Positions 46,670 through 54,476 of a DNA stretch of 64,000 nt are shown piece by piece. Made by a program: the position numbers and the translations under genes. The stretch comes from an uncultured Lachnospiraceae bacterium (lineage in GTDB: Bacteria > Bacillota > Clostridia > Lachnospirales > Lachnospiraceae), in contig CAKRSV010000001.1 in NCBI GenBank assembly GCA_934401915.1, positions 372,001 through 436,000 on the forward strand, written 5' to 3'. The notes beneath the pieces were generated by a model. It saw only the letters and a list, made by a program, of their open reading frames with translations. It was not told the DNA's origin and made no database searches. Numbering within the stretch: position 1 is the first letter of the stretch; the number at the start of each line of letters is the position of its first letter.

Positions 46670-47551
46670 CTAGATCCCCGGAATATAGCTGTGCCGATAC
46701 TGGCTGGGAGAACATCCCCTCTCCCGGTGAAAAATCCTGCTGAAATAAAAGACGTCGGAAAATCCCGTGAGCAGCGCGATCTCACTGATCTGACGGTCTG
46801 TCTCGCGCAGAAGCCGCTCCGCCTGATCCAGCCGCAGCATATACTGGTACTCCTTGATCGTCCTTCCGGTCGCCTCCTTAAAAAGGGTCCCCGCATACTT
46901 GTAAGACAGCCCGCTCACCCTCTCGATATCCTGCGCCGTAAAGTTCTCCGCGTAGTGCCTTCCCACGTATTCGACCAGATTCTTCGCATAAGCATTGTCC
47001 GTCTCCGGCTCTCTCGCCGTCCGGGCGCTCCCCATAAAAATATTCCAAAGGTGGATTGACGTCTCCGGAATGTTCCCGCACCGGTGCGCCCCCACAAGTT
47101 TCCGAAATTCCCGCTCCACCTTGCCCTCCTGCGCGCAGTCCGTCAGCTTCGGCAGCGTGATATAGCATGTTTCGTTCTCTCTCTCTGTATAAACCAGCTT
47201 CTCCTGCCGGTTGTCTGTCAGAAACTCTCCTGCTGCCCTCAGCGTCAGCTCCCTGCCTCCCGGCTGCGGTCCGTCACAATAGAAGTGCGCATAGTACCAC
47301 GCCGAACCCGGCTCAAAGGAGCGTTCTCCCCAGTGCCGGACTCCGCTTTTCAGGAAAAAGAGCTGATGCGGTGCAATCTCATGCGCCGTTCCATCCTCGA
47401 TAATCTCCATCCATCCCTTCAGAAGATAGATCGCAACGTGAAAGGGCGCCGTCCTGTCCACATGGATCATCGGCGCCATCGCTACGCTGTAATCCGCCTC
47501 ACATATAAAGGGCATTGCGCTGCATGGAATCTGTAATAAATGCTTTTTCAT
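46670..47551 (-). CDS. AraC family transcriptional regulator
   Basis: This protein of about 293 residues has a cupin-like N-terminal sensing domain (PHQLFFLKSGVRHWGERSFEPGSAWYYAHF) and a C-terminal AraC HTH pair (FTAQDIERVSGLSYKYAGTLFKEATG; QISEIALLTGFSDVFYFSRIFHRERGCSPSQYR). ATG at 47551, with GGGAGAGAAGA upstream, is chosen over the longer frame to 47620. It is the first gene of the regulator/transporter cluster and is divergent from tRNA-Pro. Having an AraC sensor and a two-component system together suggests dual control by intracellular and extracellular signals. Confidence 0.93.
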   Translation of the reverse strand: MKKHLLQIPCSAMPFICEADYSVAMAPMIHVDRTAPFHVAIYLLKGWMEIIEDGTAHEIAPHQLFFLKSGVRHWGERSFEPGSAWYYAHFYCDGPQPGGRELTLRAAGEFLTDNRQEKLVYTERENETCYITLPKLTDCAQEGKVEREFRKLVGAHRCGNIPETSIHLWNIFMGSARTAREPETDNAYAKNLVEYVGRHYAENFTAQDIERVSGLSYKYAGTLFKEATGRTIKEYQYMLRLDQAERLLRETDRQISEIALLTGFSDVFYFSRIFHRERGCSPSQYRHSYIPGI

Positions 47552-47613
47552 TCTTCTCTCCCATCGACGATCAGGGTCGTTTGATTTTTTATGTGAAAAA
47601 ATGTATTTTATCA

Positions 47614-47643
47614 TTGACAACCAACGGTGATATGTTGTAATAT
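47614..47643 (+). promoter_or_regulatory. Promoter of tRNA-Pro
   Basis: TTGACA (47614-47619), 18 bp, TAATAT (47638-47643), about 19 nt upstream of the mature tRNA 5' end. Confidence 0.7.
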
Positions 47644-47661
47644 ACTAGTTGTTCGCAATAT

Positions 47662-47735
<74 letters not shown>

Positions 47736-47744
47736 CGATCAGAA

Positions 47745-47777
47745 ACAGTGGAAAAGAAGTTTTCCGCTGTTTTTTTG
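47745..47777 (+). terminator. Terminator of tRNA-Pro
   Basis: An 11-bp stem ACAGTGGAAAA/TTTTCCGCTGT (one G-T pair) with a GAAG loop and seven T residues. Confidence 0.9.
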
Positions 47778-47900
47778 TTGTGGAAACGGGGTACTGCGCG
47801 TATTTTGGCAGATGCTTTTGGCGACCTGCGATCAGAGGGGACGCTGTCTCTGTGGTGTAATTATCTCATTTTTGAGGGAGAGAGGCAATGAATTTTTAGG

Positions 47901-47957
47901 GGCGTATCCGCCAAATAGAACCGCAAAGACAGCCTCACATGTGCAAGCACCTGTCGG
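47901..47957 (+). repeat. 57-bp direct repeat, copy 1
   Basis: The 57 bases starting GGCGTATCCGCCAAATAG are identical to 48024-48080. With the following bases the copy can fold into a stem (47918-47930 with 47958-47971, one bulge). It lies in the 617-bp gene-free stretch between tRNA-Pro and the antiporter gene. Confidence 0.9.
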
Positions 47958-47980
47958 GTTTTTGCGGGTTCGAAGCTTTT

Positions 47981-48111
47981 TGTTCAGAGGCAAGGCTCGT
48001 AAATGCCGGCATTTACTCGCTTTGGCGTATCCGCCAAATAGAACCGCAAAGACAGCCTCACATGTGCAAGCACCTGTCGGCTGTCTTTGTGGTTCTGCTT
48101 GCCTCTGAACA
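47981..48111. other. 131-bp structured element with 14-bp terminal inverted repeats
   Basis: TGTTCAGAGGCAAG (47981-47994) and its exact reverse complement (48098-48111) bound an interior that holds a perfect 18-bp palindrome, GTAAATGCC/GGCATTTAC (47999-48016). The interior also has a GGCG-CGCC mini-hairpin (48024-48035) and an 18-bp stem with one G-T pair (48040-48057 with 48079-48096, 21-nt loop). The result is a closed multi-branched fold. It could be a miniature inverted-repeat mobile element or a structured RNA. Open frames on both strands through this repeat appear to be by-products of the repeats. Confidence 0.7.
48024..48080 (+). repeat. 57-bp direct repeat, copy 2
   Basis: Identical to 47901-47957, offset 123 bp, and embedded in the structured element 47981-48111. 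Confidence 0.9.
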
Positions 48112-48257
48112 GAAAAAAATAAGGAACAGATCACCGGTTGACAGCTTTCCGCTCCTTATTTCCCCTTTTACAAGTAAAGCCTATGCCCTTGTGTGCTACC
48201 AAAGTGCTACTACTTCGCAAAAATACGAAATTCTTTACGATTTCTTAACACCAGAAG

Positions 48258-48285
48258 TTGACACGATCACTTTTTGCGCTATACT
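48258..48285 (+). promoter_or_regulatory. Promoter of the antiporter gene
   Basis: TTGACA (48258-48263), 16 bp, TATACT (48280-48285). The leader to 48353 is about 60 nt and shows no riboswitch-like fold. Confidence 0.75.
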
Positions 48286-48352
48286 TATTTAAGAAAAAAT
48301 TGATAAAAATGAGGGGGAGCGGCTCTGCGGCCGTTCCGGAATGGAGATTACC

Positions 48353-49537
48353 ATGGAAGCATATGAAGTATTGAAGGATCTAGCGATCATATTATTCTTC
48401 GCAAAAGTATTTGGCATACTTGCCAGAAAGTGCAAAGCGCCTCAGGTCGTTGGACAGATCGTTGCCGGTCTGCTGATCGGTCCGTGCCTGCTTGGCTGGG
48501 TCGGACAGACGGACTTTATCGCCCAGATGGCAGAGATCGGCGTTATTATCCTGATGTTCGCCGTCGGACTGGAGACGGATCTGAAGGAGCTGATCAAGAC
48601 GGGGCCTGTCGCCTTTCTGATCGCCTGCGCGGGCGTCTTTATTCCTCTGGCTCTCGGCACCTTATTATATATGGCGTTTTACGGCGTGGCTCCCTGGGGC
48701 AGCGAGGAATTCTATAAGGCAGTCTTTATCGGTACGATCATGACCGCCACCAGCGTCAGCATCACCGTAGCCTCCCTGCAGGAGCTTGGCAAGATCAAGA
48801 CAAAGGTTGGAACCACGATCGTCAGCGCGGCGATCATCGACGACGTCATCGGTATCGTGGTGCTCACGTTTGTCATTGGCTTTAAGACGCCAGATTCCCA
48901 CCCCGGAACCGTGATCCTCAAAACATTGATCTTCTTCGTGATCGCGATCGTGGGCGGTTTTATTGTATATAAGGTTTTCCTTGCGCTGGATCACCGCTAC
49001 CCGCACACGCGGCGTATCCCGATCGTCAGCCTTGCGTTCTGCTTCGGACTTTCTTATATCGCGGAAAAATATTTTGGCATCGCCGACATCACCGGCGCCT
49101 ATATTGCCGGTATCGTGCTCTGCAACCTGAGCGATAACGAATACATTGAAAGCAAGATCGACGTCAGCTCCTACATGATCTTTGGCCCGATCTTCTTTAC
49201 CAGCATCGGTTTAAAGACCTCCTTCGACGATATGAATCCCAAGCTGTTTGCCTTCTGTATCTGTTTCGTGATCGTCGCGCTGCTTGGAAAGATCATCGGC
49301 TGCGGTCTGACAAGTAAGCTGTGCCGGTACAGCTTTTCGGACTCGCTCAAGATCGGCGTGGGTATGATGACCAGAGGCGAGGTCGCGCTGATCGTCGCCC
49401 AGAAGGGACTTGCCGCGGGGCTGCTCACCGCAGACTATTTCACCGCTGTTATCCTTCTGATCCTGGTATCCTCGATCTCAACACCTATTGCTCTCAAACT
49501 GCTTTACAGCAAAGAAAAGGTATCGGCTGCGTCTTAG
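48353..49537 (+). CDS. Cation:proton antiporter, CPA2 (KefB/NapA) family
   Basis: This protein of about 394 residues is almost entirely hydrophobic, with about 12 transmembrane helices. Family features include QVVGQIVAGLLIGPCLLGW near residues 28-47, FAVGLETDLKEL, and a helix with ADITGAYIAGIVLCN where CPA2 members have the ion-binding region. It exchanges Na+ or K+ for protons. The regulatory TrkA-N/RCK domain of KefB-type proteins is absent. ATG at 48353, with GGAG 6 nt upstream, is preferred to the ATG at 48341. A convergent terminator with thioredoxin overlaps its stop. Confidence 0.93.
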   Translation: MEAYEVLKDLAIILFFAKVFGILARKCKAPQVVGQIVAGLLIGPCLLGWVGQTDFIAQMAEIGVIILMFAVGLETDLKELIKTGPVAFLIACAGVFIPLALGTLLYMAFYGVAPWGSEEFYKAVFIGTIMTATSVSITVASLQELGKIKTKVGTTIVSAAIIDDVIGIVVLTFVIGFKTPDSHPGTVILKTLIFFVIAIVGGFIVYKVFLALDHRYPHTRRIPIVSLAFCFGLSYIAEKYFGIADITGAYIAGIVLCNLSDNEYIESKIDVSSYMIFGPIFFTSIGLKTSFDDMNPKLFAFCICFVIVALLGKIIGCGLTSKLCRYSFSDSLKIGVGMMTRGEVALIVAQKGLAAGLLTADYFTAVILLILVSSISTPIALKLLYSKEKVSAAS

Positions 49538-49550
49538 CCGATACCTTTCG
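49516..49550. terminator. Bidirectional terminator between antiporter and trxA
   Basis: A 13-bp stem AAAGGTATCGGCT/AGCCGATACCTTT containing the antiporter stop codon, with T-rich flanks both ways. Confidence 0.85.
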
Positions 49551-49555
49551 TTTTC

Positions 49556-49876
49556 TTAGCCTAATACCTTTGCGATCTCGTCTTCCAGCTCTGCCTGGTC
49601 GACCAGTCCGACTACCGTTGCGACTGCCTCTCCTTTTACAAAGATCTTGATCGTCGGGATCGACATCACACGGTAGGTTCTGGCAAGCTCCGCTTCCTCA
49701 TCCACGTTGCATTTCCCAACCTTCACCTTGCCGTCGTATTTCTCTGCAAGCTGCGCCACCACCGGAGCCATCATCTTGCAGGGTCCGCACCAGTCTGCAT
49801 AAAAGTCCACCAGCACCGGCACATCCGATGTAAGCACTTCTTTTTCAAAGCCTTCTGTTGTAAATTTGTGTTCCAT
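49556..49876 (-). CDS. trxA: Thioredoxin
   Basis: This 106-residue protein has the complete thioredoxin fold with active site WCGPCK (C30, C33), DFYADWC lead-in, the cis-Pro in MSIPT and the closing VGLVDQAELEDEI helix. It reduces protein disulfides in the cytoplasm using thioredoxin reductase. AAGGAG precedes the ATG. trmB lies just upstream on the same strand, 35 bp away. Confidence 0.98.
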   Translation of the reverse strand: MEHKFTTEGFEKEVLTSDVPVLVDFYADWCGPCKMMAPVVAQLAEKYDGKVKVGKCNVDEEAELARTYRVMSIPTIKIFVKGEAVATVVGLVDQAELEDEIAKVLG

Positions 49877-49911
49877 AAAGATCTCCTTTCTGAAATGTTC
49901 CGTACATTCCT

Positions 49912-50550
49912 CTAACGTGATATCACATATTTGTAAATCGGGTTTCCCTTCGAAGAAAAGCGTTCCTCATACTCCGTCATAATGTTTCCCTGCATCATCT
50001 TTTCATCGTGGTGCAGATCCTCCGTCATCTGATCCAGACGCCACCCCGCCGGTTCGATCTCCTCCAGCGCAAACCGGAAAAGCTCCTTGTTGTCCGTCTT
50101 AAACTCGATCCACCCTTTCTGATCTAGTATGGCATCATACCGCTGTAAAAATTCACGGGACGGCAATCTTCTCTTGGCATGCCTGTCCTTCGGCCACGGA
50201 TCGGAAAAGTTGAGATAGATCCTGGCAACCTCTTCTTTTCCAAAAACATCTGCGATCTCCTCCGCCTCCATGCGGATAAAATACAGGTTCGGCAGCGGAT
50301 CCTGCTCCATCTTCTGGATCCCGCGGATCAGCACGCTGGAATATTTCTCGATCCCCACATAATTGATCTCCGGGTGAAGCCTCGCCAGATCCATGATGAA
50401 TCTGCCCTTCCCCATCCCGATCTCAATATGGATCGGATTGTCATTTCCAAAAAGCTCTTTCCACCTGCCCTTATATTCCTTCGGCTCATGCACGACAAAA
50501 TCGCTGTCTGCGATCACTTCCCTTGAACCTGTGACATTGCGTAATCTCAT
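49912..50550 (-). CDS. trmB: tRNA (guanine-N7-)-methyltransferase
   Basis: This 212-residue enzyme makes m7G46 in tRNA. Motif I is IHIEIGMGKGRF, and the catalytic/tRNA-binding block is NFSDPWPKDRHAKRRL, characteristic of TrmB. ATG at 50550 (MRLRNV) is the family-typical start, preceded by AAAGGA; the frame is open much further upstream, but that sequence is not TrmB-like and overlaps the promoter region of the divergent carboxypeptidase gene. Confidence 0.97.
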   Translation of the reverse strand: MRLRNVTGSREVIADSDFVVHEPKEYKGRWKELFGNDNPIHIEIGMGKGRFIMDLARLHPEINYVGIEKYSSVLIRGIQKMEQDPLPNLYFIRMEAEEIADVFGKEEVARIYLNFSDPWPKDRHAKRRLPSREFLQRYDAILDQKGWIEFKTDNKELFRFALEEIEPAGWRLDQMTEDLHHDEKMMQGNIMTEYEERFSSKGNPIYKYVISR

Positions 50551-50725
50551 AAAATAGTATTCCTTTCCTTTGGTATCGCCTCTGGCAGTTACCATTATAT
50601 CTCTTTTTTCTGAGAAGTCTCTACATCTTTTTGAAAAAATAGTGTATGATGTTATACAGAACGCTTTACAGCCGTTCCTCCCGCAAACGGGATTCTTCAC
50701 TATTCTGATACGAGGTTTACAGACA

Positions 50726-52210
50726 ATGATCTTTTTCCATAGAAAAAAAACAAAAAGGAGCTTCTGCCTGCTGCTTGCCGCCTGCATCTGTGTGAGCAGC
50801 TTTCTGTGTGATTCGTTCACATCCTGCGCCACCCTGGCAGAGCTGGAGGCCGCCGCCGAAGAGCGCAAGTCCCTCCCGATCCAGTCCAACGAAATCGAAG
50901 GATGGCCTACCGGTCCCGAGATCTCGGCACAGTCCGCGATCCTTATGGACGTCAATACCGGCGTCATCTTATATGCAAAAAATATCCACGAAAAAGCCTA
51001 TCCCGCCAGCACTACGAAACTGCTGACCTGCCTTCTCGCCATGGAGAACGGCAACCTTGACGATATGGTCACTTTTTCAAGGGACGCCGTGTACAGCGTT
51101 CCGGCAGACGGCTCCAACATGGGTATGGACGCCGGGCAGGCGATCACACTGGAGGAATGTCTCTACGGTATTCTGGTCGGCTCCGCAAACGAGGTCGCCA
51201 ACGCCGTAGCAGAGCATATCAGCGGTTCCATCGACGGGTTTGTCTCCCTGATGAACGAGTACGCCGCTTCGATCGGATGCACGGACAGCCATTTTATGAA
51301 TACCAACGGGCTGCAGGATGACAACCACTATACCACAGCCTATGACCTTGCACAGATCTCACGCCGCTTTTTCCAGAATGAGATGCTCTGCAAGATCGGC
51401 AACACCGCAAGGTATCACTTCGAGCCGACTTCTACACAGCCGGACGACTTCTATCTGAACAACAAGCATAAGCTCATCAGCGGTGAGATCCCCTACGACG
51501 GGATTCTCGGCGGCAAGACCGGATATACGGATGAAGCGCGCCAGACGCTGGTAACCTGCGCCGAACAAAACGGCATGAAACTGGTATGCGTCGTCTTTAA
51601 AGAAGAATCGCCGGCGCAGTTCACCGATACCGTTGAACTGTTTGACTATGGTTTCAACAATTTTCAGACGATGAACATCTCTGAAAAAGAGGAAAAATAC
51701 AATATCGAACCGTCCGGCTTCTTCCAGACCGGCAACGATATCTTCGGAAGCTCCAAGCCGATCCTGTCCGTTGACAGCGACAGCTATGTGATCCTTCCGA
51801 ATACCGCTTCTTTCGATGAGCTGGACTCGGAGATCGTCTACGGTGAAGAGGATGAGGACTATCTGGCGCAGATCAATTACACCTACCAGAATACCTTCGT
51901 AGGAAGCGCCTATGTGGAGCTTGTCACCGATGCAGCCTCCAGCTACGAATTTGACACCGTGCAGGAGCCTGTGGAATCCGGCGACGCCGCTTTGCAGGAA
52001 CCGGTTGAAGATACCAAGGGACCGATCTTTATCAATGTAAAAAAGCTCCTTCTCTTTGTCATCGCCCTGGCGGCGGTCACGATCGTGCTTTTTATCATCC
52101 ATGCGCTTATTCTGAACAACGGCGCTGCCAAGAGGCGCAGCAACCGTGTCAAGCGCAAGAAAAAGCGCAGAGATTACATTCGTTCCGATTTTAACGATTT
52201 TGATTTTTAG
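50726..52210 (+). CDS. D-alanyl-D-alanine carboxypeptidase, S11 family (DacF-like)
   Basis: This penicillin-binding protein of about 494 residues trims the terminal D-Ala from peptidoglycan stem peptides. It has a signal peptide (RRKKTKRSF-type basic start, hydrophobic to about residue 28) and the serine-peptidase motifs S95-TTK98, SAN and KTGYT. A C-terminal transmembrane helix (about 450-475) and a strongly basic tail (KRRSNRVKRKKKRR) anchor it with the tail inside. DacF/DacB members act in vegetative wall or spore cortex; which applies here is unclear. ATG at 50726, with GAGG 11 nt upstream, gives a proper signal peptide; the frame is open further upstream. Confidence 0.94.
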   Translation: MIFFHRKKTKRSFCLLLAACICVSSFLCDSFTSCATLAELEAAAEERKSLPIQSNEIEGWPTGPEISAQSAILMDVNTGVILYAKNIHEKAYPASTTKLLTCLLAMENGNLDDMVTFSRDAVYSVPADGSNMGMDAGQAITLEECLYGILVGSANEVANAVAEHISGSIDGFVSLMNEYAASIGCTDSHFMNTNGLQDDNHYTTAYDLAQISRRFFQNEMLCKIGNTARYHFEPTSTQPDDFYLNNKHKLISGEIPYDGILGGKTGYTDEARQTLVTCAEQNGMKLVCVVFKEESPAQFTDTVELFDYGFNNFQTMNISEKEEKYNIEPSGFFQTGNDIFGSSKPILSVDSDSYVILPNTASFDELDSEIVYGEEDEDYLAQINYTYQNTFVGSAYVELVTDAASSYEFDTVQEPVESGDAALQEPVEDTKGPIFINVKKLLLFVIALAAVTIVLFIIHALILNNGAAKRRSNRVKRKKKRRDYIRSDFNDFDF

Positions 52211-52286
52211 ACATAAAATACCGACCTCCAATCGTTAGATTTTTCGATCTGACTTTTGTGGGTCGATATAATTTCCGGTCGTTTCA

Positions 52287-52310
52287 GACTCTTTTTTAGA
52301 GTCGTTTTCA
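52287..52310 (+). terminator. Weak terminator of the carboxypeptidase gene
   Basis: A 5-bp stem GACTC/GAGTC with T-rich loop followed by GTTTTCACTTTTTC; short stem, so tentative. Confidence 0.35.
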
Positions 52311-53267
52311 CTTTTTCTTCTTTTTATAGATCCGCCTTTCGCGGCGCTGTTCTCTGGCCTTCTCCTGTTTTCCGCGGATATCCTGCACTTCCTCCGGCGT
52401 GATGAACTTTTCAGTCTTTACCACGTATACCCTGTCATCCTCCGTTTTGCGGATCCTTATCTTCGCCTTCATCAGACCGTGCTTATCACAGCAGGAAACG
52501 CTGTAATAATGCTTGCCATTCGGGCTGAACCACCGGATCTTTTTCCGCAGGTTCCTGTGGCAGAGATAGCACTTCGTAGCGATTACCGTCTTATCCTGCA
52601 TCGCCTCCGTCTTGTCAGCAAAGCTCCTGGAAATATACTTTGCATAGGTGTCAAATACAATGTGTATCTCATCTTCCCTCGTCCGGGGAAGATGAAATAC
52701 GTCAAAGGACACATTGGCAAGCACGCTCTCCTCCATGCGCGCCAGCACCTTTGCAGTGTAATAGGCGTCGCTGAACGCCCGGTGAAAAGGGATGTCCTTT
52801 TCAATGTGCAGAAAATCGATGGCATACTCCAGCGTCCTGCGCAATTTGCGATCCTCGTAGGCGATGCTGAACAGCTTCTGCACATCCAGGTAGGCGATGG
52901 GTCCGTCCCCCAGAGGCTCCAGTCCGTAATATCGGATATTTCGTTGCAGCTCCACCAGATCAAGCGGCCCCCAGGTGCAGAACAGGTAATCTTCTCCACA
53001 CCACTGCCGGAATTTCTCCTCGATATCCACAAAGGGCTGCCCTTTTTCCAGTTCGTCCATCTCCAGATGGATCAGCTTCCCCGTAATGTGGTGCATCTCA
53101 TGGTAGACCTGCGGCCTGATCAGCTCGGAAAACTCGCCGATCATCTTTCTTTCGCTATTTAGTTTTATGGCACCGATCTCTATGATCTCAAAGGGAAGTA
53201 CCTTGCAGACCTCCTCCGAGCCATCGCTGCTCTGGTTCCACTCCAGATCCATTACTATATAATTCAT
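52308..53267 (-). CDS. DEDDh 3'-5' exonuclease with C-terminal Cys cluster and basic tail
   Basis: The 319-residue protein has the DnaQ-like exonuclease fold: D7 and E9 in VMDLEW, D103 in GPLDLVEL, and H162/D167 in FHRAFSDAYYTA. Proteins of this type (KapD/ERI-like) trim RNA or DNA 3' ends. After the nuclease domain (about 1-185), residues 225-275 contain CYLC (233-236) and SVSCCDKHG (259-260), which look like a small zinc site, then a Lys/Arg-rich C-terminus. The Cys module is not part of the standard fold. It is transcribed alone leftward. Confidence 0.88.
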   Translation of the reverse strand: MNYIVMDLEWNQSSDGSEEVCKVLPFEIIEIGAIKLNSERKMIGEFSELIRPQVYHEMHHITGKLIHLEMDELEKGQPFVDIEEKFRQWCGEDYLFCTWGPLDLVELQRNIRYYGLEPLGDGPIAYLDVQKLFSIAYEDRKLRRTLEYAIDFLHIEKDIPFHRAFSDAYYTAKVLARMEESVLANVSFDVFHLPRTREDEIHIVFDTYAKYISRSFADKTEAMQDKTVIATKCYLCHRNLRKKIRWFSPNGKHYYSVSCCDKHGLMKAKIRIRKTEDDRVYVVKTEKFITPEEVQDIRGKQEKAREQRRERRIYKKKKK

Positions 53268-53436
53268 GCGGTATTTCGGACTTCCTTTTTGTCTGAGTAA
53301 ATATAATAAGATTACCTACATTATATGTAATCGGAATGGAAATAGCAAATATAAATAAAAGCGCGTCAGCGGTCACCCTTTCTCCTCCACTTGAGCAGCA
53401 GCGCCGAATTGACAATGACAAGGACGGACCCTGATA

Positions 53437-53523
53437 TCCGCCGGTTTCGCTCTGCAGCATCTTTGCAATGCGTTCCGTATTTCCATTTGACCATGAATAA
53501 TATACGATCACTATCTTTTTCAT
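53437..53523 (-). pseudogene. Flavodoxin gene, 5' remnant
   Basis: An intact start (AGGAGG, then ATG at 53523) encodes MKKIVIVYYSWSNGNTERIAKML, the P-loop FMN-binding N-terminus of flavodoxin, but similarity ends after about 28 residues (SETGG). A nearby frame at 53366-53440 reads a C-terminal-like hydrophobic segment (SVLVIVNSALLLKWRRKG) before a stop, so a deletion seems to have joined two genes. Confidence 0.65.
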
Positions 53524-53546
53524 TGCTGATACCTCCTGTCGTAGTA

Positions 53547-53577
53547 ACCATAGCACATGGAGTTGACTCTAAGTCAA
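53547..53577 (-). promoter_or_regulatory. MerR-type promoter (19-bp spacer) upstream of the flavodoxin remnant
   Basis: On the minus strand TTGACT (53577-53572), exactly 19 bp, TATGGT (53552-53547). The overlong spacer with a dyad-like GACTTAGAGTCAACTC is the signature of MerR-regulated promoters. No merR gene is in the window. Confidence 0.6.
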
Positions 53578-53634
53578 GAGGTGGGGTGGAAAACCGTGTG
53601 AAAAACATATCCTTTAAGCAAAAACTCCTTTTCC

Positions 53635-54123
53635 CTACAAAATCAAAGAAAAGACCCCCGCCAGAATGGCTGAGAGAATAGCCATGCCTACCGTTCCTCC
53701 TAACCATTTCCGGCATCTGTCATGGCCGTTTATGTAGGGCTTTAAATCTTCCGTGCCGGGAATCGTCCAGGCTTTCGTGTAACCTACCCACACCTCATCG
53801 ATAAAGATCCTGTCAATTATATTCAGCACGGACAAGATCAAAAACATCTGCCAGAAGCCCTGTACAAATCCCCGTGCACCGTTTACCGCATATACACACA
53901 CCAGCGTGTAAACAAGATACAATATGATACCGCCAATTTTGAATACTTTGCCGTCCTTCTCTATCTTGTCATGGGTTGTCAGACCCATTGACACACAGCG
54001 GTCCTGCACATCCTTATGATAGAGATATACCATTTCGACAGCTCCTTTTCGAATACCAAACGCGCATATAAGCAGCAATATCACGCTCAATACGATTCCT
54101 TCCAGCAACACCATTCCCAACAT
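53635..54123 (-). CDS. Integral membrane protein of unknown function
   Basis: This 162-residue protein has four probable transmembrane helices (about 3-23, 62-82, 85-105 and 143-161). Between helices one and two is a soluble loop (YLYHKDVQDRCVSMGLTTHDKIEKDG), and the segment IDEVWVGYTKAWTIPGTEDLKPYI lies before the last helix. I do not recognise a family with known function. Its promoter (54209-54237) contains a palindromic operator, so it is likely induced by a small-molecule-responsive regulator. Confidence 0.75.
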   Translation of the reverse strand: MLGMVLLEGIVLSVILLLICAFGIRKGAVEMVYLYHKDVQDRCVSMGLTTHDKIEKDGKVFKIGGIILYLVYTLVCVYAVNGARGFVQGFWQMFLILSVLNIIDRIFIDEVWVGYTKAWTIPGTEDLKPYINGHDRCRKWLGGTVGMAILSAILAGVFSLIL

Positions 54124-54208
54124 GACTTTCTCTCCTTCTCTTTCCGTTCTTTTTACGCAGAGATATTACGCCCTTTTCTTTTCCACTGCATAATATCTGC
54201 TACCATTT

Positions 54209-54237
54209 ATGTTAGTTCAGACTAACCTACGTGTCAA
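54209..54237 (-). promoter_or_regulatory. Promoter with internal palindromic operator (TetR-like)
   Basis: On the minus strand TTGACA (54237-54232), 17 bp, TAACAT (54214-54209). The palindrome GTTAGT-TCAG-ACTAAC (54211-54226) fills the spacer and overlaps the -10, the arrangement expected for TetR-family repression of the 162-residue membrane protein. Confidence 0.65.
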
Positions 54238-54290
54238 TAGATTTCCCGCCGCCTGTGTCCTGCGCCTTGTTTCCTGGATAACAAAACAGA

Positions 54291-54476
54291 CTACAGCCCT
54301 GATTTTTCATCCTTGCTGTCTTTTGCCCTGTTATCGCATCCCGATTTCAGGAATACATACTCAGCCACGCCGCATTTGACATGATGCCCTGAAGCGACGA
54401 TACAGAAAAATGCACACATCACAAACATGATCGCGCCCAGTATTGGCGACTGTTCATAGGTATAGATCGAAAGACC
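54291..54476 (-). pseudogene. 3' remnant of a membrane protein
   Basis: An open frame that emerges directly from the terminator of the LRR gene reads SIYTYEQSPILGAIMFVMC, then a hydrophobic helix and GVAEYVFLKSG, ending with a polar tail and TAG. There is no good start, so it looks like the C-terminal end of a membrane protein. An internal ATG at 54428 could give a 45-residue peptide. It fills much of the 407-bp gap 54124-54530. Confidence 0.45.

Noticed and set aside
47901..48080. CRISPR array
   Set aside because: Only two copies of a 57-bp repeat with strong internal palindromes, no regular spacers and no cas genes.
47832..48134. 100-codon minus-strand frame and overlapping plus-strand frames with repeated peptides
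   Set aside because: The repeated peptide is a consequence of the 57-bp direct repeat and inverted repeats; there is no ribosome binding site, and both strands are open over the same repeats.
48286..48352. c-di-AMP or K+ riboswitch before the antiporter gene
   Set aside because: The leader is about 60 nt and shows no conserved fold.
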